From an uncultured Eubacterium sp. (GTDB lineage: Bacteria > Bacillota > Clostridia > Peptostreptococcales > Anaerovoracaceae): DNA of 5,221 bases. Shown one piece after another: positions 1 through 4,490 of the stretch (its first letter is position 1; every line of letters begins with the position of its first letter). A model generated the notes under the pieces. The model had not been told where the DNA came from and ran no database searches. It was given only the letters and a program-made list of their open reading frames with translations. The position numbers were made by a program, and so were the translations under genes. The stretch covers positions 1 to 5,221 of the forward strand of contig CAJJPZ010000157.1 of NCBI GenBank assembly GCA_905193765.1, in the 5' to 3' direction.

Positions 1-17
1 GTAAAAATCTTTTTCAT
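1..17 (-). CDS. Start of a minus-strand gene, cut by the window edge
   Basis: Only the first five codons and part of a sixth are present (MKKIF, then probably T). The start is convincing because an AAGGAGG ribosome binding site lies 8 bases upstream and a sigma-54 promoter lies further upstream. The product cannot be identified from so few residues; MKKIF would suit many cytoplasmic proteins or the beginning of a signal peptide. By position it is the likely target of the sigma-54 activator encoded just upstream on the same strand, as such activators commonly sit next to the operon they control. Confidence 0.75.
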
Positions 18-25
18 AAAATCAT

Positions 26-32
26 CCTCCTT
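26..32 (-). promoter_or_regulatory. Ribosome binding site of the left-edge gene
   Basis: Read on the minus strand this is AAGGAGG, a near-perfect Shine-Dalgarno sequence, with 8 bases between it and the ATG at 17. It fixes the start of the truncated gene and shows that the gene is likely to be well translated. Confidence 0.85.
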
Positions 33-99
33 AGATCTTGAGAACCTTTAACATTCATTACACTAATGCAAATCATTGGTGCCATGCAATTTACAACAA

Positions 100-116
100 A
101 GCAAATCACATGCCAA
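100..116 (-). promoter_or_regulatory. Sigma-54 (-24/-12) promoter for the left-edge gene
   Basis: The minus strand reads TTGGCATG, four bases, TTGCT, against the sigma-54 consensus TTGGCACG-N4-TTGCT: a single mismatch in the conserved positions and exact GG-to-GC spacing (G113 at -24, C101 at -12). Transcription would begin near 89, giving a leader of about 72 bases before the ATG at 17. The promoter needs an AAA+ activator, and one is encoded immediately upstream (388-1779). This is a sequence match only; transcription is inferred. Confidence 0.8.
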
Positions 117-285
117 TCAGTGAAAATATTCAGTGTAGTAGTGTTTTTTAGGAAGACATGTAGTGGAAACTTTAATATTTACAGTATTCGTAATCTTTTT
201 GTGATTATATTATTATCGCTTTATAAAAAAAGGCCATGGAATAGCTTTCTCAATTTTGACCTGACTGTCATTTTTGATCACAAAA

Positions 286-298
286 TCAGATGATCTGA
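286..298. promoter_or_regulatory. 13-bp palindrome, candidate upstream activator site
   Basis: TCAGAT, one base, ATCTGA is a perfect inverted repeat about 170 bases upstream of the -24 element at 100-116. Enhancer sites for sigma-54 activators usually lie 80-200 bases upstream of the promoter and are palindromic, matching dimeric Fis-type HTH domains. The role is inferred from position and symmetry; no binding motif is known to me for this activator. Confidence 0.35.
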
Positions 299-317
299 AA
301 AACGACGATTTTACATT

Positions 318-333
318 AATCATCCGCTTGATT
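318..333. repeat. Short inverted repeat AATCA-N6-TGATT
   Basis: Five-base arms separated by six bases lie about 20 bases beyond the 13-bp palindrome and share its ATCA element. It could be a second, weaker activator site in the same enhancer region. In such AT-rich DNA a five-base inverted repeat is also expected by chance. Confidence 0.2.
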
Positions 334-387
334 CTATTGTTAGATGAAGTGTTTTACATATTTTTGTACTCAATATTGACTTGCTGC

Positions 388-1779
388 CTATCTTACATAT
401 TTTCTGATTTTTCTAGCTGCCGTTGCCTGGCTTATATTAAGCGCCTGAGCCAGTTTAAACGATGTATTATTTTCCAGATATGTAGCTTTGATTATCTCTC
501 CCTCATATATTTCCATAGCTTTTTTAAGATCCGAAACAGGTCGGGCAAGCTCTGTAAAAATCGTATTCTCCCTACTTATGGATGATCCTATGCATCTTGC
601 GATTTCCTCCGGTATCGATGATGAGGTTATTATCGCATCCTCTGTTGTTACAACCATACCGTATATAACGTTTTCCAGCTCTCTAACGTTACCGGGCCAA
701 TCATATTTCAAGAATGCATTTACTACTGATTTATCCAGTATCTTTTTTTGTTTGAATTTAAGATTTGCTTTTCCAAGGAGCTGGTTACATAACAGGATAA
801 TATCCTCTTTTCGTTCTTTTAGTGGTGGCACCGTAAAGTTCACGGTATTTAACCTATAATACAGATCTCTTCTAAATGTGCCGCTTTCAACCTCTTGTTT
901 TAAATCCTTGTTCGTTGCAGAGATTATGCGACAATCGGTTTTGATATTTTGACTGCCGCCAATCCTCCTGAACTGCCCATCCTGCAATACCTGAAGAAGT
1001 TTCGTCTGTGATTGTAACGGCATTTCTGTGATTTCATCCAGAAATAAGGTTCCCTTATCCGCTATTTCGAACAATCCCTTTTTCCCTTGTTCTGATGCAC
1101 CCGTGAAAGCACCCTTTTCATAACCAAATAGTTCCGACTCAACCAGCGTTCCAGGTAACGCTCCGCAGTTGACTTCTACAAATAACCCTTCACTCTGAGA
1201 ACTTATATCATGTATTTTTCGAGCAAGCAATGTCTTTCCAACTCCAGTATCCCCCGATATCAGCATGTTTACATTATATTTGGCAGCGCTACAAATTGAT
1301 TTTAAGCTACGGGCGAAAGCCTCATTGTCCGTCACATAATTATTCAACAACTCTGTATCATATTGCGCCCTGCTTATTACAGCATCATATTGTGCGATTT
1401 TTTCCGCAAGTTTTTCATATAATTCCTTTATGTGGATGTGTTGTTCTATATCTCTGGCAAATGTCACTGCATGAGATACTCGTCCTGCATCATCAAATAT
1501 AGGAAAAGCTGAAACTATAACTTTTTGTTTGTTTTTCAGTGTTTGTATCAATGTTACTTCTTTCTTTGTCTTTAAAACAATTGCTGCCGCAGAAGGATAG
1601 ATGCTTCTTTTTCTCTCCAGTTCATACACTGTCTGACCTAGTAAAGAAGCCGCGTTCAGCTGGTATTTTTCTTCGAAATTTTCATCTACATATATAATCT
1701 CACCCTTGTCATTTGTAACAAGAACACCAGTAAAACTTGCAGCTTTGAAAAATTCGTTTGTAACATTCAAATGAACCAT
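388..1779 (-). CDS. Sigma-54-dependent transcriptional activator (PAS, AAA+, Fis-type HTH)
   Basis: Bacterial enhancer-binding protein of 463 residues that would use ATP hydrolysis to open promoters bound by sigma-54 RNA polymerase. Numbered from the ATG at 1779, a PAS sensor domain covers about residues 5-110, followed by a helical linker. The AAA+ domain has Walker A GDTGVGKT (176-183), the sigma-54-contacting loop GAFTGA (223-228), Walker B TLFLDE (244-249), the FRRDLYYRLN segment with the arginine fingers, and WPGNVRELENVI near 361-372. A Fis/TyrR-like helix-turn-helix closes the protein (about 439-461). There is no receiver domain, so the signal is probably a small ligand or redox state sensed by PAS rather than phosphorylation. 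The frame opens further to a TTG at 1818 (476 residues), but the ATG at 1779 has the better ribosome binding site. The exact signal and target are unknown; the adjacent sigma-54 promoter is the likely target. Confidence 0.93.
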   Translation of the reverse strand: MVHLNVTNEFFKAASFTGVLVTNDKGEIIYVDENFEEKYQLNAASLLGQTVYELERKRSIYPSAAAIVLKTKKEVTLIQTLKNKQKVIVSAFPIFDDAGRVSHAVTFARDIEQHIHIKELYEKLAEKIAQYDAVISRAQYDTELLNNYVTDNEAFARSLKSICSAAKYNVNMLISGDTGVGKTLLARKIHDISSQSEGLFVEVNCGALPGTLVESELFGYEKGAFTGASEQGKKGLFEIADKGTLFLDEITEMPLQSQTKLLQVLQDGQFRRIGGSQNIKTDCRIISATNKDLKQEVESGTFRRDLYYRLNTVNFTVPPLKERKEDIILLCNQLLGKANLKFKQKKILDKSVVNAFLKYDWPGNVRELENVIYGMVVTTEDAIITSSSIPEEIARCIGSSISRENTIFTELARPVSDLKKAMEIYEGEIIKATYLENNTSFKLAQALNISQATAARKIRKYVR

Positions 1780-1787
1780 TTCGATAT

Positions 1788-1796
1788 CCCACCTTT
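1788..1796 (-). promoter_or_regulatory. Ribosome binding site that decides the activator start
   Basis: The minus strand reads AAAGGTGGG, 8 bases before the ATG at 1779. The alternative upstream TTG at 1818 has no comparable Shine-Dalgarno sequence, so the shorter, 463-residue protein is preferred. Confidence 0.65.
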
Positions 1797-1922
1797 CTGG
1801 AAAATCGTTTGACTGCAAACCGCAGCAGACATCAAAACAGAAAAAATTTGGTCTTTACTGCTACCATAAAACAACAAAGACGAGATCTTAGACTTCAATA
1901 TTACACCTTACACTATGTGTGC

Positions 1923-1948
1923 ATAATGTACACCTGTATGTACATTAT
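1923..1948. promoter_or_regulatory. 26-bp inverted repeat over the activator promoter, probable operator
   Basis: Perfect 10-base arms, ATAATGTACA and TGTACATTAT, are separated by CCTGTA. Each arm also contains the self-complementary hexamer TGTACA. The right arm covers the -10 hexamer and the repeat spans the expected start point, the classic place for a repressor. Which protein binds is unknown: it could be the activator controlling its own level or a regulator encoded elsewhere. It does not resemble the palindrome in front of tetR, so TetR is not the obvious ligand. Confidence 0.6.
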
Positions 1949-1972
1949 AGTCTGTTTTGTGTGTGATAACAA
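1944..1972 (-). promoter_or_regulatory. Sigma-70 promoter of the activator gene
   Basis: On the minus strand TTGTTA (1972-1967) is followed after exactly 17 bases by a perfect TATAAT (1949-1944). Transcription would start near 1937, leaving a leader of about 157 bases before the ATG at 1779. The -10 lies almost entirely inside the right arm of the inverted repeat at 1923-1948, so a protein bound there would block polymerase. Confidence 0.65.
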
Positions 1973-2045
1973 GTAGTATCTCATGCGAGGATGTTTACTG
2001 ATATTTGGCAAATGATCGGATTTATGCTTCATTGATTGCTGTCTT

Positions 2046-2058
2046 TAGTGTTACACTA
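2046..2058. repeat. 13-bp palindrome TAGTGT-T-ACACTA
   Basis: Perfect six-base arms around one central base lie in the middle of the divergent region. Its right half, TTACACTA, recurs exactly at 1908-1915 in the activator leader and at 58-65 in the leader of the left-edge gene. It may be a binding site shared by these control regions, but it does not overlap either sigma-70 promoter. Confidence 0.3.
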
Positions 2059-2133
2059 GATACTCTTAATGCCCGATATTTTTCCAGAACACCCACTTTT
2101 CAAACTTTTTTATACGTATTTTCCCCGGGTCGC

Positions 2134-2161
2134 TTGAATTTATCTGCCGCGGGTATATAAT
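2134..2161 (+). promoter_or_regulatory. Sigma-70 promoter of the tetR-kinase-aldolase operon
   Basis: TTGAAT at 2134-2139 and a perfect TATAAT at 2156-2161 are separated by 16 bases. Transcription would start near 2168, just before the 22-bp palindrome, leaving a leader of about 73 bases to the tetR ATG. No other promoter was seen inside the operon, so all three genes probably depend on this one. Confidence 0.65.
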
Positions 2162-2172
2162 AGAATCGAAAG

Positions 2173-2194
2173 GACGTGAATTGTAATTCACGTC
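2173..2194. promoter_or_regulatory. 22-bp palindromic operator, probably bound by the TetR protein
   Basis: Perfect ten-base arms, GACGTGAATT and AATTCACGTC, flank a central GT. The site begins about five bases after the expected transcription start and ends 47 bases before the tetR start codon. TetR-family proteins typically bind palindromes of this size as dimers next to their own gene, so negative autoregulation of the operon is likely. Binding is inferred from position and symmetry. Confidence 0.7.
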
Positions 2195-2198
2195 GATA

Positions 2199-2212
2199 TA
2201 CGTAGATACGTA
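2199..2212. repeat. Tandem TACGTA palindromes in the tetR leader
   Basis: TACGTA occurs at 2199-2204 and 2207-2212, two bases apart, and once more upstream of the promoter at 2113-2118. Each is self-complementary. The pair lies directly after the 22-bp operator and could extend a regulator binding region; it could equally be chance in a short leader. Confidence 0.25.
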
Positions 2213-2230
2213 CATGCAGTCGATGCAGAT

Positions 2231-2236
2231 GAGGAG
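2231..2236 (+). promoter_or_regulatory. Ribosome binding site of tetR
   Basis: GAGGAG lies five bases before the ATG at 2242. The spacing is slightly short but within the usable range, and it supports that ATG as the start. Confidence 0.6.
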
Positions 2237-2241
2237 ATCAT

Positions 2242-2880
2242 ATGTATAAGAAACTCAATGATGAGATGCTGGTGAATATAATGGAGAACGGGATAGATGA
2301 GTTCGTGGAAAAGGGATTCGCAGGAGCCAGTATGAAGGCCATCGCCGGCAGGTCAGGCGTCAGCGTCGGTGTAATATACAAATATTTTGAAGGCAAGGAC
2401 GGATTTTTCATGAAGTGCCTGGAACACAGTCTCGACCTGCTGGATCAGGTGCTGCGCGAGGCGGCGGAGGATGAAACGGATATATCCGCATGTATCAGGA
2501 AAGTGGTCCGGGCGCTGGTGAAGAATTCGAAGATACATTCCAGCTACAACGCCATGTACCATGAGATAACCTCGGGAGGATTCAGCAGCCATGCGGAGGA
2601 TCTGGCGGGAGAGATAGAGAAACGTTCGGCGCAGGTGTACCGCTCGGTGATAGAGAACGCCCGGAAGAACGGCGAAGTGCACAGCAGTATCGATCCCGGG
2701 ATACTGGCGTTTTTCTTCGATAATCTTCTGATGATGCTGCAGTTCTCGTACAGCTGCGGGTATTATAAAGAACGCATGAAGATCTTCTGTGGCGAGACGG
2801 CAGCAGATGATGAAAAGATAGCTGAAAGTCTCATAAGTTTTATGGAGGCGGCACTGAAAACAGGAGGTGGTGATCAGTGA
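2242..2880 (+). CDS. TetR/AcrR-family transcriptional regulator
   Basis: A 212-residue protein, the usual length for this family. The N-terminal DNA-binding domain (about residues 8-55) shows the family pattern: a first helix with IDEFVEKGFAGAS, then the helix-turn-helix MKAIAGRSGVSVGVIYKYFEGKDGFF, where the VSVGVIYKYF recognition helix is diagnostic. The rest is a poorly conserved helical region that would bind a ligand and form the dimer. It is the first gene of an operon and lies behind a 22-bp palindrome at the transcription start, so it probably represses its own operon until an inducer, perhaps the sugar or a phosphorylated intermediate, releases it. Its stop overlaps the GTG start of the kinase gene by four bases. 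A TetR protein as the local regulator of a sugar kinase and aldolase is less usual than a LacI, DeoR or GntR type. The inducer cannot be predicted. Confidence 0.92.
   Translation: MYKKLNDEMLVNIMENGIDEFVEKGFAGASMKAIAGRSGVSVGVIYKYFEGKDGFFMKCLEHSLDLLDQVLREAAEDETDISACIRKVVRALVKNSKIHSSYNAMYHEITSGGFSSHAEDLAGEIEKRSAQVYRSVIENARKNGEVHSSIDPGILAFFFDNLLMMLQFSYSCGYYKERMKIFCGETAADDEKIAESLISFMEAALKTGGGDQ
2862..2867 (+). promoter_or_regulatory. Ribosome binding site supporting the GTG start of the kinase
   Basis: AGGAGG lies inside the last codons of tetR, nine bases before the GTG at 2877. It decides the start: the GTG gives the complete FGGY N-terminus (KYVIAYDVGTTG), and the overlapping GTGA suggests translational coupling with tetR. 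Confidence 0.8.
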
Positions 2881-4484
2881 AGTATGTGATAGCGTATGAT
2901 GTAGGGACTACGGGAGTCAAGACCTGCCTGGTTTCAGTGGGAGAAAAGCTCAGGATAACCGGCGATGCATACGGAGAGTATGATCTGTTCGTGATGGAGG
3001 ACGGCGGAGCCGAGCAGGATGCGGATCAGTGGTGGCAGGCGATGTGTGATACTACGCGGGAGCTTGTAAGCCGCACGGAGATATCGCCGGATGATATAGA
3101 CGGGATATCATTCTGCTCACAGATGCAGGGTCTCGTACTTGTCGACAGGGAAGGAAGCGCCCTGCGGCGTCCCATGAGCTATATGGATCAGAGAGCAGTA
3201 AAAGAGATGAAGGAGTGTCAGGGACATGGCCTGCAGATATCAGGCGTCAATGCTGGGATGCTGCTGAGGAGCCTGGCGGTGACACACGCCGCATCGACAA
3301 GCGTCAAGGATCCATTGTGGAAATACAAGTGGGTGCAGAAAAATGAACCGGAGATATTCAGCAGGGTATATAAATGGCTGGACGTCAAGGAATATCTGAT
3401 ATGCAGGTGCACAGGAGAGTTCGTCATGACCAGGGACTCGGCGTACGCCACGTTCCTGTATGATCCAAGAAAGGAGCACGAGTGCTGGAGCGGACCGCTG
3501 TGCAGGATGTACGGCGTGGATCCGGAGCATCTGCCGCGTATCATAGAATGTACAGATGTGGCAGGCAACCTCACTGATAAAGCAGCTTCTCAGCTGGGAC
3601 TGGCTGCGGGAACGAAGGTCTACGGCGGCGGAGGCGACGCCACACTCATCGGGATAGGCGCAGGTTGTACGAAGCCGGGGCAGACCCACATATATTCCGG
3701 TACGTCGGGATGGGTCAGTACTGTAGCGGAAAAACAGTATGTGGACATATCGGCGATGATCGCAGGCATAGTCGGCGCACAGAGCGGCAGATACAACTAC
3801 TTCGCCGAGATGGAGACTGCGGGCAAATGCTTCCAGTGGGTCAAGGAGCATCTGGCTCTGGATGAGATAGGCGTTTATCTCGACAGGACAGACATATCCC
3901 AGAGCGGAGAAAGCATGTATGAGAGCCTGTATGATTATCTCTCGGATACGGTGGCTGAAGTACCGGCCGGATCGGGAGGCGTCATATTCACGCCATGGCT
4001 CCACGGCAACAGATGTCCTTTCGAGGCTCCGGACGCCGCAGGCATGTTCTTCAATATAAAGATAGGCACAGGCAAAAAACAGATGATAAGAGCCGTGCTG
4101 GAGGGGATATGCTACCATCTCAGGTGGATGCTGGAGTGCGAAGACAGGAAACTGAAGACGTCGGATACCATAAGGTTCGCAGGCGGCGGAGCGCTGTCAG
4201 ATGTGACATGTCAGATGCTGGCTGATATAACAGGACGGACGATAGAAACAGTACATAACACCAAGGATGTGGGATCCCTGGGAGCAGCTGTGCTGGCTGC
4301 AGTGGGAAGCGGCGCTGTACCGGGATTCGACGCTGTGGATGGATATATAGATGTAAAGGACAGATTCGTACCGGATCCGCGGAACAAGGAGGTATACGAT
4401 CTCAATTACCGCGTGTTCAGGAATCTTTACAGGTCCAACAGGGATAATTTCAGGATGCTGAATTCAGCAGTGAAGAAAGGATGA
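2877..4484 (+). CDS. FGGY-family carbohydrate kinase (xylulokinase-like)
   Basis: A full-length 535-residue kinase of the FGGY family, cytoplasmic enzymes that transfer the ATP gamma-phosphate to a sugar or polyol. The N-terminal lobe opens with the phosphate-binding motif DVGTTGVK (residues 8-15), followed by EQDADQWW (46-53) and SFCSQMQGLVLVD (78-90), which line the sugar site in relatives. The likely catalytic base is D254 in GGGGDAT; GTSG at 275-278 and FAGGGALSDVTCQMLADITGR (434-454, adenosine binding) mark the C-terminal lobe. GSLGAAVLAAV near 466-476 is also typical. Overall it is closest in style to xylulokinases, but the GGGGDATLIGIGAG segment differs from the classical GGGDQAAGAVG form, so it probably belongs to a subgroup of unassigned substrate. 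It overlaps tetR by four bases and is followed after six bases by the aldolase. Candidates include a ketopentose, a 6-deoxyketose such as fuculose, or a polyol. Isoleucine is mostly ATA (11 of the first 13). Confidence 0.92.
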   Translation: MKYVIAYDVGTTGVKTCLVSVGEKLRITGDAYGEYDLFVMEDGGAEQDADQWWQAMCDTTRELVSRTEISPDDIDGISFCSQMQGLVLVDREGSALRRPMSYMDQRAVKEMKECQGHGLQISGVNAGMLLRSLAVTHAASTSVKDPLWKYKWVQKNEPEIFSRVYKWLDVKEYLICRCTGEFVMTRDSAYATFLYDPRKEHECWSGPLCRMYGVDPEHLPRIIECTDVAGNLTDKAASQLGLAAGTKVYGGGGDATLIGIGAGCTKPGQTHIYSGTSGWVSTVAEKQYVDISAMIAGIVGAQSGRYNYFAEMETAGKCFQWVKEHLALDEIGVYLDRTDISQSGESMYESLYDYLSDTVAEVPAGSGGVIFTPWLHGNRCPFEAPDAAGMFFNIKIGTGKKQMIRAVLEGICYHLRWMLECEDRKLKTSDTIRFAGGGALSDVTCQMLADITGRTIETVHNTKDVGSLGAAVLAAVGSGAVPGFDAVDGYIDVKDRFVPDPRNKEVYDLNYRVFRNLYRSNRDNFRMLNSAVKKG

Positions 4485-4490
4485 AACGTG

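Larger units (their letters stand above)
18..387. other. AT-rich regulatory region between the activator and its likely target
   Basis: This stretch of about 370 bases holds no convincing gene. It is very AT-rich (about 27% GC in the block 121-180). It contains the ribosome binding site and sigma-54 promoter of the left-edge gene, a mis-spaced second -24/-12-like motif at 67-84, a 13-bp palindrome at 286-298, an inverted repeat at 318-333, and four copies of TTTACA (90-95, 178-183, 310-315, 353-358). No strong GC-rich hairpin with a T tract follows the activator stop, so where its transcript ends is unclear. Its length suits a sigma-54 control region with upstream activator sites and a DNA loop. 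Confidence 0.6.
1780..2241. other. Divergent control region between the activator and the tetR operon
   Basis: About 460 bases with no convincing gene separate two divergently transcribed units. The activator side (1780-1972) has a sigma-70 promoter overlapped by a 26-bp inverted repeat and would give an untranslated leader of about 157 bases. The tetR side (2134-2241) has a sigma-70 promoter, a 22-bp operator-like palindrome and TACGTA repeats. The middle, about 1973-2133, holds a 13-bp palindrome at 2046-2058 and is otherwise unremarkable. Base composition changes here from AT-rich on the left to roughly balanced on the right. Confidence 0.6.

Noticed and set aside
67..84. Second sigma-54 promoter TGGCAC...TTGCA
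   Set aside because: The GG-to-GC distance is 12 intervening bases rather than 10, which sigma-54 does not normally tolerate; it is kept only as a finding about duplication.
225..260. Possible terminator of the activator gene
   Set aside because: The minus strand has a run of seven T after GGCC, but the only pairing found (GGTCA with TGGCC) is five pairs around a loop of about 20 bases, too weak to call.
66..585. Two plus-strand open frames (75 and 103 codons) at 66-293 and 274-585
   Set aside because: They have no ribosome binding site, low-complexity hydrophobic translations, and overlap the sigma-54 promoter region and the activator gene on the other strand.
1816..1818. TTG start giving a 476-residue activator
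   Set aside because: No Shine-Dalgarno sequence precedes it, whereas the ATG at 1779 has AAAGGTGGG at 8 bases.
1813..1825. Hairpin CTGC-AAACC-GCAG in the activator leader
   Set aside because: A four-base stem is too short to suggest a regulatory structure or riboswitch.
3240..4118. Long minus-strand open frame of 292 codons inside the kinase gene
   Set aside because: It is antisense to a full-length FGGY kinase with intact motifs; its translation shows no recognisable domain and reflects the codon bias of the real gene.
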